64,000 bases of DNA, taken from an uncultured Bacteroides sp. (GTDB lineage Bacteria > Bacteroidota > Bacteroidia > Bacteroidales > UBA932). The notes under the pieces were generated by a model. That model searched no databases. It was not told where the DNA came from and saw nothing but the letters and a program-made list of their open reading frames with translations. Positions within the stretch are counted from its first letter, which is position 1; each line of letters opens with the position of its first letter. Of this stretch, positions 16,753 through 26,081 are shown piece by piece. The stretch spans positions 1 to 64,000 of the forward strand of contig UQQM01000004.1 in the NCBI GenBank assembly GCA_900543205.1, in the 5' to 3' direction. The translations under genes were made by a program, and so were the position numbers.

Positions 16753-17868
16753 TTACGCTGCTTTAAGTTTCTTGGCCTTGCGTGAAAGGTGTGAGCTGAT
16801 CACGAGATGGTCGATGAGCGGTGCGAAGGTGTTCGCCAGCAGGATTGCGAGCATCATTCCCTCGACGTATCCGGGGTTGAACAGCCTTACCATGAGGCAG
16901 AGCGCACCGATCAGGATACCGTAGATCCATTTGCCGCATTCGGTCTGGGCAGAGGTGACGGGATCCGTCGCCATGAATACTGCTCCGAAGGCGAATCCTC
17001 CGTAGAGGAGCTGCATGTAGCAGGGGAACTTGCTGATTCCGGCGATGTCGCCGATGAATCCTACCGCAAGGGCTCCGATGACGGTGCCTGCCATAATTTT
17101 CCAGCTTGCGACTCCGGTCCAGATCAGGATGACCGCACCGATGAGTATCGCGATTACCGAAGTCTCTCCCACGGAGCCGGGAACCGTTCCGATGAAGAGA
17201 TCCCAGAATCCTGTACCGTACTGGGCGGGAGCCCCATCGAGGGCGAGGGGAGTGGCTCCGGTGAAGCCGTCAACCAGGGTATCGGTCTTCCTGAAGCTTA
17301 TCCAGCACTCCGAGCCGGACATGTAGCTGGGGTATGAGAAGAACAGGAAGGCGCGCGTGAGCAGCGCGGGGTTCCAGATGTTCATTCCGGTGCCGCCGAA
17401 GACTTCCTTGCCGAAGATTACCGCGAAAGCTACGGCAATCGCAAGCATCCACAGCGGGATGTCCACGGGGACGATGAGCGGGATGAAGAAGCCTGATACG
17501 AGGAATCCCTCGCTGACCTCCTCACCGCGTATCTGGCAGGCGGCGAACTCGATGCCGAGACCCACAACGTAGGATACTATGTAGAGGGGAAGCACCTTGA
17601 GGAAGCCGTACCAGAAGTTTCCGAGGATGTTGAGCCCGGTGTCGCCGATGGCGAGGCTGTGCTGATAGCCCACGTTCCACATTCCGAACAGGGCTGCCGG
17701 AGCGGCGGCGATAAGCACTATTATGAGAATTCTCTTGAGGTCAATCGCATCGCGCACATGAGAACCCTTGCGGGTCACGGTACCGGGAACGCGGAGAAAG
17801 GTCTCAAAAGCGTCCACGGTAGAGTGCAGCCAGTGCAGTTTGCCTCCTTTTTCAAAAATCTTGTTCAT
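16753..17868 (-). CDS. nqrB: Na+-translocating NADH:quinone reductase subunit B
   Basis: 371 residues, about ten membrane helices; the largest integral subunit, which binds riboflavin and a covalent FMN and is the main sodium path. The FMN attachment motif appears as DGFTGATPLALDG, TGAT replacing the more usual SGAT. KEVFGGTGMNIWNPALLTRAF and FMATDPVTSAQT are the conserved family blocks. Four nt after nqrA. Confidence 0.97.
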   Translation of the reverse strand: MNKIFEKGGKLHWLHSTVDAFETFLRVPGTVTRKGSHVRDAIDLKRILIIVLIAAAPAALFGMWNVGYQHSLAIGDTGLNILGNFWYGFLKVLPLYIVSYVVGLGIEFAACQIRGEEVSEGFLVSGFFIPLIVPVDIPLWMLAIAVAFAVIFGKEVFGGTGMNIWNPALLTRAFLFFSYPSYMSGSECWISFRKTDTLVDGFTGATPLALDGAPAQYGTGFWDLFIGTVPGSVGETSVIAILIGAVILIWTGVASWKIMAGTVIGALAVGFIGDIAGISKFPCYMQLLYGGFAFGAVFMATDPVTSAQTECGKWIYGILIGALCLMVRLFNPGYVEGMMLAILLANTFAPLIDHLVISSHLSRKAKKLKAA

Positions 17869-17872
17869 ACTT

Positions 17873-19231
17873 CTAAGCCATTTCCTTTAGCATCAGGTCG
17901 ATGCCGTTAGCGATGATTTCCTGGATATTGTTCTTGCTGGGGTCGACGAACTCGCAGAGGGCGAGGTCTTCCGGCAGAACTTCATAGATGCCGAACTGCT
18001 CCATCTTCTCGATTTCTCCGGCAAGGCAGGCCTTGGTCAGGTAGATGGGATAGATGTCCATGGGGAGAACCTTGGCATAGTAGCCGTCGTTCATCAGGAA
18101 GGCGCGGACTCCGCCGTGGAGGTTGGTGTCCATGTCATATTTCCTCTTGGGCATGAGCCATGAGAAATAGCTGTGGTCGGTGCTGAACTGCTTCCAGCGC
18201 AGGGGGCGCAGCCAGCCGAGGAGCTCCCTTTCGGTTCCCTCGTGCAGCAGGGTGATCTGGTTGTGGAAGAATCCGAGGTAGCCGTCGGCACCCTCGTTGC
18301 TTCCGGTCAGCACGTTTCCGCTGATGAAGCGGTCCTGTGCCGCGTTGCTTCCGAAGAAGCCTGCAAGTTCTTTCATTGGCATGCCGGGGAGGGTCTCCAC
18401 GTACGAAGGCTCGATGGCCATGGGGCCGCAGACCGCAACCTTGCGGCGCAGGTCATAGCGTCCCTTCGTGAACAGCTTTCCGATTGCGGCAAGTCCGAGC
18501 AGGGAGGCGGTCCATACGGTGTCGCCCTTGCGGATGGGCCTGATGTGGCTTATCTGCACGCCGACGTTGCCTGCGGGATGCTTGCCCTTGAAGTAATGGG
18601 CGTGGATACCGTTCAGGCTGCGGAGCTCGGAATTGGGTGCGTCCGCGTCGAAGGAGACATGGACCTCACCGTCGGTGAGCTTTGCGAGCGCGTTGATTCC
18701 GGCCTGGATCGCCTTCACTTCGGAACCGAAGCAGAAGTCGGTGTCTGCGGCGAGGGGAGCGGAATCGAAGGCCGAAACGAAGATGTTGGAAGGTCTTGCG
18801 GCAGGGTCGGCGATGATGCCGTAGGGGCGCTGGATGAGCCACGGCCAGAGGCCGCTTTCAAGCAGAGCCGTCCTGATCTGTCCTGCGTCCATGCTGTTGG
18901 GGTCCTTGACTCCGAAGTCGATGCACTTCTGTTCATCGTCCGCTTCGATGAGGACGGCCAGCAGCTTGCGCTTCTCGCCCCTGACGAGCGCCTTCACCGT
19001 TCCGCTGACAGGGGAGGTGAGGAGGATGTCAGGGTTCTTTTTGTCTGCAATGACGGGAGAACCACAAAGCACAGAGTCTCCCTCCTTGACCAGAAGCCTC
19101 GGAAGAAGACCCTTGAAATCGGTCGGCCTGACCGCAACAATGCCCGGTGCAATCGCCTTTGAGACACGAAGTTCTGCTTCTCCACTGATGGGGATGTTCA
19201 GACCTTTTTTCAAAACGATGTTCTGTGACAT
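17873..19231 (-). CDS. nqrA: Na+-translocating NADH:quinone reductase subunit A
   Basis: 452 residues, soluble cytoplasmic subunit and first gene of the operon. The N-terminus VLKKGLNIPISGEAE is diagnostic and is followed by the biotin/lipoyl-like hammerhead (LLPRLLVKEGDSVLCGSPV) and an SLBB-like region. The C-terminal MDIYPIYLTKACLAGEIEKMEQ and ALCEFVDPSKNNIQEI match NqrA. In the other completed complexes it sits under NqrB. A -7 box lies 36 nt upstream. The six genes together encode a full complex, so the organism probably couples NADH oxidation to a sodium gradient. Confidence 0.97.
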   Translation of the reverse strand: MSQNIVLKKGLNIPISGEAELRVSKAIAPGIVAVRPTDFKGLLPRLLVKEGDSVLCGSPVIADKKNPDILLTSPVSGTVKALVRGEKRKLLAVLIEADDEQKCIDFGVKDPNSMDAGQIRTALLESGLWPWLIQRPYGIIADPAARPSNIFVSAFDSAPLAADTDFCFGSEVKAIQAGINALAKLTDGEVHVSFDADAPNSELRSLNGIHAHYFKGKHPAGNVGVQISHIRPIRKGDTVWTASLLGLAAIGKLFTKGRYDLRRKVAVCGPMAIEPSYVETLPGMPMKELAGFFGSNAAQDRFISGNVLTGSNEGADGYLGFFHNQITLLHEGTERELLGWLRPLRWKQFSTDHSYFSWLMPKRKYDMDTNLHGGVRAFLMNDGYYAKVLPMDIYPIYLTKACLAGEIEKMEQFGIYEVLPEDLALCEFVDPSKNNIQEIIANGIDLMLKEMA

Positions 19232-19267
19232 TTAGTATGACAATTTTAGGATATGCAAAATGCGCTG

Positions 19268-19275
19268 CGAAGATA
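19268..19275 (-). promoter_or_regulatory. -7 box of the nqr operon
   Basis: TATCTTCG on the minus strand, one mismatch to TAnnTTTG, 36 nt before the nqrA ATG (19231). It lies within a 72-nt divergent intergenic region shared with the helicase gene. Confidence 0.45.
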
Positions 19276-19288
19276 GCCATTTTTTTCG

Positions 19289-19296
19289 TAATTTCG
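19289..19296 (+). promoter_or_regulatory. -7 box of the UvrD/PcrA helicase gene
   Basis: TAATTTCG, one mismatch to TAnnTTTG, ends 7 nt before the ATG at 19304, so the mRNA would have almost no leader. Confidence 0.4.
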
Positions 19297-19303
19297 TGCC
19301 CCT

Positions 19304-21766
19304 ATGGAGGAGAAAGTGAATGCAGTTTTCGAGGGGCTGAACGAAGAGCAGAGAAATGCCGTCAGCTGTACCGACGGCCCCGTGCTTATAGTTGCGGGGG
19401 CCGGCTCAGGAAAGACCAGGGTCCTGACGAGCAGGATAGCGCTTCTGCTCGCGGAAGAGGTCGATCCGGGCAGGATGCTGGCCCTGACCTTCACCAAGAA
19501 GGCGGCCGGGGAGATGAAGGAGAGGATAGCGTCGATGGTCGGCGGCCGGGGCGCCAGGCGGCTGGTCATGGGCACCTTCCATGCTGTGTTCGTGCGCTTC
19601 CTGCGCGAATATGCCGGGTCGCTTGGATACCCGGAGCGTTTCGTAATCTACGACACTTCCGATTCCCAGAGCGCGATGAAGGCCTGCATCAAGGAGCTTC
19701 AGCTGGATGACAAGATATACAAGCCGCGCGAGGTGCTGTCACGTATCTCCATGGCCAAGAACAACCTGATCACCGTCAGCGGATACCGCAACAGCCGCGA
19801 GCTGCTGAACGCCGACTACCATTCCCGGCGGCCGCGCCTCTGTGACCTCTATGAGCTGTACCAGAGGAAGCTCAAGGAGTCCGGGGTTATGGACTTCGAT
19901 GACATACTGCTGAACATGAACTACCTGCTGCGCGACAACAAGGAGGCGTTGCAGCGTATATCGGAGCACTTCCTCTACATAATGGTGGACGAGTACCAGG
20001 ACACCAACTACGCCCAGTACCTGATTCTCAAGAAACTGGCGGCCGTCCACAGGAACATCTGCGTGGTAGGCGACGACAGCCAGTCCATCTACGCCTTCCG
20101 AGGCGCGAAGATCGAGAACATACTGAACTTCCGCAAGGACTATCCGGACTGCCGCATATTCCGCCTGGAGAGGAACTACCGCTCCACGTCCACAATCGTG
20201 GACGCGGCCAACACCCTGATAGCCCACAACGCGGGCCGCATACCCAAGCAGTGCTATGCGGTGGGGGAGGCCGGTGAGAAGATACGCCTGCTGAAGGCCT
20301 ATACCGAGCAGGACGAGGCTGTGGGCATAGTTTCGGAAATAATAGCCAGGGTGCGTTCCGACCATGCCCAGTACCGGGATTTCGCGATTCTTTACCGCAC
20401 GAATTCGCAGTCGCGCGCAATCGAGGAGCAGCTCCGCCGCCGCAACATCCCCTATATGATCTATTCGGGCAATTCTTTCTTCGAGCGCGCCGAAGTCAAG
20501 GACATGATGTCCTATTTCAAGCTCTGCATCAACCCCGATGACAACGAGTCCTTCCGCCGGGTGGTGAACAAGCCGGCCCGAGGCATAGGCGGAGTCACGC
20601 TGAACGCCGTGGAGGACATCGCCAGGCAGAAGTCCCTGCCGTTCCTGCGCGCGGGCATGGAAGTGCCGAAGGTCAAGCCCTTCTGCGAGATGATTGTCCG
20701 CCTGTCCGCGCAGATAGCGTTCACCGATGCGCACGACATGGCGGTGCGCATCGCCGACGAGAGCGGGCTCTACGCCTTCTACAAGGCCGACACTTCCATC
20801 GAGGGACTGGCCAGGATTGCGAATCTGGACGAGCTCATGAACTCGACCGCTGTCTTCGTGGAGGAAAGGCAGGAGGAGGCCATGGATGCCGACGAATTCC
20901 AGGAGCCCGGCGCGGCTATGCCCGTGTTCACTCTTGACGACTATGTGGAGAACGTCTCCCTGCTCAGCAGCGTGGACGTGGATTCGGAAGAGAATGACGA
21001 CAACAAGGTCGCGCTGATGACGGTGCATTCGGCCAAGGGGCTGGAGTTCCCTTATGTGTTCGTGGCCGGCTTGGAGGAGAACCTCTTCCCCAGCATGTCT
21101 GCGACCTCGTCGCCCAACGATGTGGAAGAGGAGCGGCGCCTGTTCTATGTGGCGATGACCCGTGCCAAGAAGGCGGTCACCCTGTCGTTCGCCGGGACCA
21201 GGATGCGCAACGGCAAGCATGAGTCCAACGCGCCTTCGCGCTTCATCCGGGAAATCGACCAGTCGTATATCGAAAACCCACTGCCTGCGAGGGATTTCGA
21301 CAACAGCGGGGTAACCCACGAATGGGGAGGCTTCGGTTCGAGGTTCACAGGCGGAAGGCTGGACGGCTTCCGGGCCGGCGGCTCGCGCGAGGGCGCGTCA
21401 TACGGCTCGTCCGCCAGCTACGGCAGGTCAGGCGCGGTCACCTACGAAAAACACGGGCGGCGCGGTCCGCATGCCGGTACGGATCCGCATGTCGGCACGG
21501 ATTTCAAGTCCGCGCCTTCCGGACGTCCCGGAGCCGCCGCACCGTCAGCCCGTCCTGCTGTCCCTCCGGTAATCGACCCTGACTTCAAGGCCGTCCCGAT
21601 GACGGAACTGCGTGCGGGCGAACGTGTCGAGCACATACGTTTCGGTGCCGGCGAGATTCTTGAAATATCCGGCCGCTATCCCGACATGAAGGCCCGCATC
21701 CGTTTCGACGGACATGGCGAGAAGCTGCTGCTGCTCAAGTATGCCAAGCTCCGCCACTGCAAATGA
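19304..21766 (+). CDS. pcrA: UvrD/PcrA superfamily 1 DNA helicase
   Basis: 820 residues with all SF1A motifs: GAGSGKTRVLTSRI (Walker A, near 30), AGEMKERI, FHAVFVRFLREY, MVDEYQDTNYAQY (Walker B), VVGDDSQSIYAFRGA, LERNYRST, TVHSAKGLEFPYVFVAGLEE and YVAMTRAKK. A low-complexity Gly/Ser/Arg/Pro linker (about residues 680-760) contains a repeated HAGTD/HVGTDFKSAPS segment. A folded C-terminal domain follows (RAGERVEHIRFGAGEI), typical of PcrA. The enzyme acts as a 3'-5' helicase in repair and in clearing proteins from DNA. Monocistronic, divergent from nqrA. The linker insertion resembles a mobile repeat and is treated as a finding. Confidence 0.94.
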   Translation: MEEKVNAVFEGLNEEQRNAVSCTDGPVLIVAGAGSGKTRVLTSRIALLLAEEVDPGRMLALTFTKKAAGEMKERIASMVGGRGARRLVMGTFHAVFVRFLREYAGSLGYPERFVIYDTSDSQSAMKACIKELQLDDKIYKPREVLSRISMAKNNLITVSGYRNSRELLNADYHSRRPRLCDLYELYQRKLKESGVMDFDDILLNMNYLLRDNKEALQRISEHFLYIMVDEYQDTNYAQYLILKKLAAVHRNICVVGDDSQSIYAFRGAKIENILNFRKDYPDCRIFRLERNYRSTSTIVDAANTLIAHNAGRIPKQCYAVGEAGEKIRLLKAYTEQDEAVGIVSEIIARVRSDHAQYRDFAILYRTNSQSRAIEEQLRRRNIPYMIYSGNSFFERAEVKDMMSYFKLCINPDDNESFRRVVNKPARGIGGVTLNAVEDIARQKSLPFLRAGMEVPKVKPFCEMIVRLSAQIAFTDAHDMAVRIADESGLYAFYKADTSIEGLARIANLDELMNSTAVFVEERQEEAMDADEFQEPGAAMPVFTLDDYVENVSLLSSVDVDSEENDDNKVALMTVHSAKGLEFPYVFVAGLEENLFPSMSATSSPNDVEEERRLFYVAMTRAKKAVTLSFAGTRMRNGKHESNAPSRFIREIDQSYIENPLPARDFDNSGVTHEWGGFGSRFTGGRLDGFRAGGSREGASYGSSASYGRSGAVTYEKHGRRGPHAGTDPHVGTDFKSAPSGRPGAAAPSARPAVPPVIDPDFKAVPMTELRAGERVEHIRFGAGEILEISGRYPDMKARIRFDGHGEKLLLLKYAKLRHCK

Positions 21767-21823
21767 CGGCAGATCGGAGCCTCAGCCGGGAGGCCCCGCT
21801 GCAAGTCTGTTCCGCCAAACGTC

Positions 21824-22564
21824 CTATTCGCTGAAGACCAACTTCGTGATGAAGGCCTGATGGTCGCCGACGCGCCCTTCGATTATGTGGGCTCCGCCGG
21901 CTTCGGCATGGTAGAGCTCGACGGTCTCGCCGGGGCGCACCTCCTTGTTGAAATTGATGTAGTGTTCCTTCAGCCAGGTGCTGTAGACCAGTTCCTCGGG
22001 CAAGGCGTCCATGGCCCAGACAGTGTATTTCACGTTGTTCGCGTGCTTGTTGAAGTCCACATCGGACCACTGCACCTTATGGGTGCCGATAAGCCTGATG
22101 TCTCCGCCCTTCGGCATCACTATCTTTGGGCTGGGCTCCTCGATGGCGCTTTCGGCACTTTGTGGCTCACGGTTCAGGATTTCCCAGACAGAGGCGTCCC
22201 TGGAGAGCATGCGCGTCTTCATGTCCATGACTATCCATGAGCTGGTAGAATTCACGGCCGGGACCCCGTCCGCTCCGCAGAGCTGGTAGTCGCGCAGGAA
22301 GTTCACCCCCTTTATCCCCTTGTGCCATGATGACATGGAGACCTTCTCGTTGAACTTAACCGGACGCAGGAACTTCGTGTGCATCCTGGCGACGACCCAG
22401 ACGCAGCCGAGAGGCCGCAGAGTGGGGTCTCCGAGGTTGATTTCCGCCGCTGCGTCGGTTGCGATGTCCTGGGCGCAGTCGAGGAAGGCTGCAGGGCGCA
22501 GGTTGTGGTTGTAGTCAGTCATATAGCACTTCACGTTGAAGTGCATCGTGTATTTGCTGTTCAT
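21824..22564 (-). CDS. Acyl-ACP thioesterase (FatA/FatB-like double hotdog)
   Basis: 246 residues, the bacterial acyl-ACP thioesterase length. Two hotdog halves can be seen: the first around YNHNLRPAAFLDCAQDIATD, the second with catalytic-type motif WSDVDFNKHANNVKYTVW, in which Asn and His match the Asn-His pair of the plant/bacterial enzymes. It releases fatty acids from acyl carrier protein, setting chain length. The ATG overlaps the stop of the Nif3-like gene by 4 nt, and it is last of a leftward five-gene run starting at recG. Its stop faces the helicase gene tail to tail. Confidence 0.88.
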   Translation of the reverse strand: MNSKYTMHFNVKCYMTDYNHNLRPAAFLDCAQDIATDAAAEINLGDPTLRPLGCVWVVARMHTKFLRPVKFNEKVSMSSWHKGIKGVNFLRDYQLCGADGVPAVNSTSSWIVMDMKTRMLSRDASVWEILNREPQSAESAIEEPSPKIVMPKGGDIRLIGTHKVQWSDVDFNKHANNVKYTVWAMDALPEELVYSTWLKEHYINFNKEVRPGETVELYHAEAGGAHIIEGRVGDHQAFITKLVFSE

Positions 22565-23343
22565 TTGCTGTATCGGATGGGGTTGGTGTCGATTGATGTC
22601 TTTATGACCTCAAGGCCGGGGAAGGCCGAGCCGAGCATGTCTGCCAGCAGATCCATGGTGAACTGCTCGCTCTGGTAATGGCCCAGCTCGGCGAGCAGCA
22701 CGCCCTTGTTCTCGAAATAGTCGTGGTAGTGGAATTCTCCGCATACGAAGCAGTCCGCTCCCTCCCTTATGGCGTCTGGAAGCAGGAAGGCACCGGCACC
22801 GCCGCAGAGGGCGACGCGCCTGACCGTCCTGCCTGAGGTCTGCGAGTGCATCAGGCAGCTGACTCCGAATCTGTCCTTCAGCATGCTGAGGAACCCGTCG
22901 TCCTTCAGAGGCTCGCGCAGATTCCCGACAAGCCCTGAGCCGGATTCCCCGTCAGGCTTGGGCGAAAGCCACTGCAGGCTCTCCAGGCCTATCAGCGAAG
23001 CTATCCTGTGGTTTACGCCGCCGGGCGCGTTGTCGAGGCTGGTGTGCGCCGAGTAGATTCCTATGCCCCGGCGTATGGCCTCAACCGCGCAACGTTGCTG
23101 GTACGTCGAGTCGCTGACCTGCCTGAGGGCCCTGAAGAGCAGAGGATGATGGGATACTATGAGACCACAGCCCTTGTCCGCAGCCTCCTTCACCACGTCC
23201 TCCGTCACGTCGAGGCAGACCAGCACCCTGCCGGTTTCGGACGCAGGGAAGCCGACCTGGAGGCCGGAGTTGTCGAAATCGTCCTGAAAACGCAGCGGCG
23301 CAATCCTTTCGATGGCCGCCGCTATGTCCTGGATTCTGACCAT
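22561..23343 (-). CDS. Nif3-like dinuclear metal centre protein (NGG1-interacting factor family)
   Basis: 260 residues. Metal ligands are visible as LIVSHHPLLF (His65, His66), HTSLDN (His100, Asp104) and GHYQSE near residue 224; together these bind two metal ions in the family. This is the short form, without the ~100-residue PII-like insertion present in many Nif3 proteins. The precise reaction is unresolved (GTP cyclohydrolase-like activity has been reported for some members). It is immediately downstream of the YqeY gene (no gap) and overlaps the thioesterase gene. Confidence 0.9.
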   Translation of the reverse strand: MVRIQDIAAAIERIAPLRFQDDFDNSGLQVGFPASETGRVLVCLDVTEDVVKEAADKGCGLIVSHHPLLFRALRQVSDSTYQQRCAVEAIRRGIGIYSAHTSLDNAPGGVNHRIASLIGLESLQWLSPKPDGESGSGLVGNLREPLKDDGFLSMLKDRFGVSCLMHSQTSGRTVRRVALCGGAGAFLLPDAIREGADCFVCGEFHYHDYFENKGVLLAELGHYQSEQFTMDLLADMLGSAFPGLEVIKTSIDTNPIRYSK

Positions 23344-23793
23344 CTATGCCAGAAGTTTCTTTACCAGGGTGGAAATCGCACGTCCGTCGGCCAGACCTGC
23401 GAGCTGCTTCGTGGCGGCTCCCATGACCCTGCCCATGTCGGCGGGGGAGGAGGCCCCCAGAGCCGCGATTATATCCTTGAGCCTCGCTTCCAGTTCCTCT
23501 TCGCCGAGCTGCTTCGGAAGGTATTCCTCGAGCACTGCGGCTTCCGCCAGCTCGTTTTCGGCGAGCTCGGGCCTGCCTGCGGCCTTGTACTGTTCGGCCG
23601 ATTCCTTGCGCTGCTTGGCCAGTTTCATTATGAGCTTTATCACGTCGGCGTCTTCGAGGCTGTCCTTTGCGCCCTCCGACGTCTTGGCGAGCAGTATCGC
23701 CGACTTTATGGAACGTACTGCATTCAGTCTTACCTGGTCATGGGCCTTCATCGCGGCCATGATGTCCTTTTGGATCTGTTCTTCCAGTTTCAT
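23344..23793 (-). CDS. GatB/YqeY-domain protein
   Basis: 149 residues from the ATG at 23793 (MKLEEQIQKDIMAAMKAHDQ), the standard YqeY length; open frame extends upstream but has no family similarity. Family blocks: RLNAVRSIKSAILLAKTSEG, VIKLIMKLAKQRKESAEQY, EEYLPKQLGEEE and MGRVMGAATKQLAGLADGRA. The all-helical domain also occurs at the tRNA-binding end of GatB, and free-standing YqeY proteins may bind tRNA or aminoacyl-tRNA complexes. Lies 89 nt after the S9 peptidase and abuts the Nif3-like gene. Confidence 0.92.
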   Translation of the reverse strand: MKLEEQIQKDIMAAMKAHDQVRLNAVRSIKSAILLAKTSEGAKDSLEDADVIKLIMKLAKQRKESAEQYKAAGRPELAENELAEAAVLEEYLPKQLGEEELEARLKDIIAALGASSPADMGRVMGAATKQLAGLADGRAISTLVKKLLA

Positions 23794-23882
23794 ATTGTAA
23801 TTGTTTTGCATTTCATTGTTTTCTGCCGTTGCGCGCAGCGCGGAACCTTTAGACGGCCCGTCCGGCGCGAAGCGCACCGGTG

Positions 23883-26081
23883 TCAGTCTTTCAGCCATCT
23901 GTCAAGCCAGTCGTAGATGGTACGGTGCCAGTAGATGGAGTTCTGCGGCTGGAGTATCCAGTGGTTCTCCTCGGGGAAGATGACCAGCTTGGACGGAACT
24001 CCCATCATCTGTGCGGCGTTGAAGGCCGCCATGCCCTGCTCATAGGGGATGCGGAAGTCCATCATGCCGTGGATGCAAAGTATGGGGGTGTCCCATTTGG
24101 TGACCATCGATGAGGGGGAGTTCGAATAGTGCCTGCGGGCCTTGGCGGTGGTGGCGTATGGCGCACCGGCCTGCTGCATCCCGCCGAAGGTCGTACCGTC
24201 GCCTGCGGGCCCTGTCTCACCCTTGCGGTAGGCATATTCCGTCAGCCCTCCGTTGTCCCAGTTGGCGAACCACATCTCCTCGGTGGTAAACCAGAGCTGC
24301 TTCTCGTCGAAGATGCCGGCGTGGGCGATGAAGCAGTCGAACAGGCCTTCGTCCATGCCTTCGAGCATGTATGCCGAATATCCGCCGTAGGATGCGCCCA
24401 CGCAGGCCAGCTTGCCGATATAGGGCTTGCTCTTGAGGTACTTGCCCGCGCTCAGGTAGTCCTGCATGTTCAGGCCGGGATAGTCGCCCGAAATCTGCTC
24501 CTTCCATTCCTGTCCGAAAGCCGTGGTGCCGCGCCGGTTGGGCATGATGACCACGTAGCCCTGCTGGGCCATGAGCCTGTAGCACCAGCGGTAGCTCCAG
24601 CCCTGGGAGTTGGTGCCCTGGGGGCCTCCTAGCACTATTTCCACCGCAGGGTAGACCTTGGTGCTGTCGAACTGGGGCGGATAGAGTATCCAGCACTGCA
24701 TCTGCTTGTGGTCCACGGTCTCCACGAGCACGCTCTCCTCGCTCACGTCGGCGAGCTGGTCGAGGATATGGGCGTTCTCGGAAGTGATCTGGGTGTAGGA
24801 CGTGCCCGTCCCCCTGATGTCCACGGCCACGAGCTCGGTGGGGAAGTGCAGACTCTGGTAAGAGGTCAGCAGCCTGACTTCATCGCCGCTGGTGAGCACC
24901 GCGAAAGGCGAGTCGAAATCGAAGTGCCAGTCGGGTTTCGTGACGCGGAGCATCTGTCCGCTGAGGTCGGCGCAGAAGATTGCCTGCACGGCTTCTGAAA
25001 CCAGTGAGCTGAAGAAGATTTCGTCGCCGTGCCATACGATTCCGGCGATGTCGTTGTCGAAGTTGGGGTTGAGCTCGTAGGGCTCGCCTGCGGTGAAGCC
25101 TCCGTCAAGGCTGGTCTCGCAGAGCATCAGGCGCTGCCTGTCGGCTTCATAGCCGTCGCGCTCCATTGAAATCCAGGCGAGATGGTGTCCGTCCCCGCTC
25201 CATACGGGGTCGGTGTCGTAGCCTCCGCTGGTGGTCACAGCCACGGTGTTGCCGCTTTCGCAGTCGTAGACATAGATGCAGCTGTTGGTGCTGAACGCGT
25301 ACTCGATGCCGGTGAGCTTCTTGCAGGAATATGCTATGTGGCGGCTGTCAGGCGCCCAGTCCAGCTGTTCGATTCCTCCGTAGGGCTCGAGGGGCAGTTC
25401 GTAGAGATTGCCCTCCCCGAGTATGTCGACCGAGTTATCCGGAGTGATTCCCGCTGACCCGAAGGGAGCCACGTAGCTGCGCGGTATCTCGGTTCTCCAG
25501 TGGTCCCAGTGGCGGTACATGAGGCCTTCGGTGGCGTACGCCTGCGCCTTGTCGAGGGCGGGGTCGCTGTCGGACGGGCTCTCCAGCGCGCTGTTCTTTA
25601 TGCTGCTGATGTAGATGACCCGGCTTTCGTCGGGAGAGACCGCGAAACCGCTGATACCGGCGGGCACGTCGCTGAGGGTCTTCATCTTTCCGAGCTTGCC
25701 GTCCTTGTAGGGAGCTTCCCGGATCTGTCCGTCATAGAGGAAGTATATCCTGGTGCCGTCGGCTGACCAGCGGGCGTTGCTCACGCTCTTCCCGTACGCG
25801 GTGAGCTGGCGCCTGTCGCTGCCGTCCGTGTTGCAGACGAAGAGGTTGGCGCAGCTGCGGTTCTGCTCTATCGAGGTGTAGCTGACGGAGTAGAGTATTG
25901 TGCTTCCGTCAGGCGACAGCTGCGGGTCGGATATCCTTCCGAGGGCAAGCAGGGTCTCCGGGGTCATCACCCCGTCGGCGATACTGATGTCCGAAGGCCC
26001 GATGTATCCTTCGGACAGCTTGTCGTTGCATGATGTCATGGTCAAAATCAGTCCCAATAAACAGATGATTGTTCTTTTCAT
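23883..26081 (-). CDS. S9 family (prolyl oligopeptidase type) lipoprotein peptidase
   Basis: 732 residues. A signal peptide with lipobox (LILTMTSC) anchors it in an envelope membrane. A seven-bladed WD40/TolB-like propeller makes up the N-terminal half (LSPDGSTILYS, WSADGTRIYFL, WAPDSRHIAYS). The C-terminal alpha/beta-hydrolase has nucleophile elbow GASYGGYSAY and a His in PEENHWIL; a middle Asp (HGMMDFRIPYEQG) completes the triad. It likely removes dipeptides or N-acylated residues from periplasmic peptides. The ATG overlaps the recG stop by 4 nt. Confidence 0.93.
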   Translation of the reverse strand: MKRTIICLLGLILTMTSCNDKLSEGYIGPSDISIADGVMTPETLLALGRISDPQLSPDGSTILYSVSYTSIEQNRSCANLFVCNTDGSDRRQLTAYGKSVSNARWSADGTRIYFLYDGQIREAPYKDGKLGKMKTLSDVPAGISGFAVSPDESRVIYISSIKNSALESPSDSDPALDKAQAYATEGLMYRHWDHWRTEIPRSYVAPFGSAGITPDNSVDILGEGNLYELPLEPYGGIEQLDWAPDSRHIAYSCKKLTGIEYAFSTNSCIYVYDCESGNTVAVTTSGGYDTDPVWSGDGHHLAWISMERDGYEADRQRLMLCETSLDGGFTAGEPYELNPNFDNDIAGIVWHGDEIFFSSLVSEAVQAIFCADLSGQMLRVTKPDWHFDFDSPFAVLTSGDEVRLLTSYQSLHFPTELVAVDIRGTGTSYTQITSENAHILDQLADVSEESVLVETVDHKQMQCWILYPPQFDSTKVYPAVEIVLGGPQGTNSQGWSYRWCYRLMAQQGYVVIMPNRRGTTAFGQEWKEQISGDYPGLNMQDYLSAGKYLKSKPYIGKLACVGASYGGYSAYMLEGMDEGLFDCFIAHAGIFDEKQLWFTTEEMWFANWDNGGLTEYAYRKGETGPAGDGTTFGGMQQAGAPYATTAKARRHYSNSPSSMVTKWDTPILCIHGMMDFRIPYEQGMAAFNAAQMMGVPSKLVIFPEENHWILQPQNSIYWHRTIYDWLDRWLKD

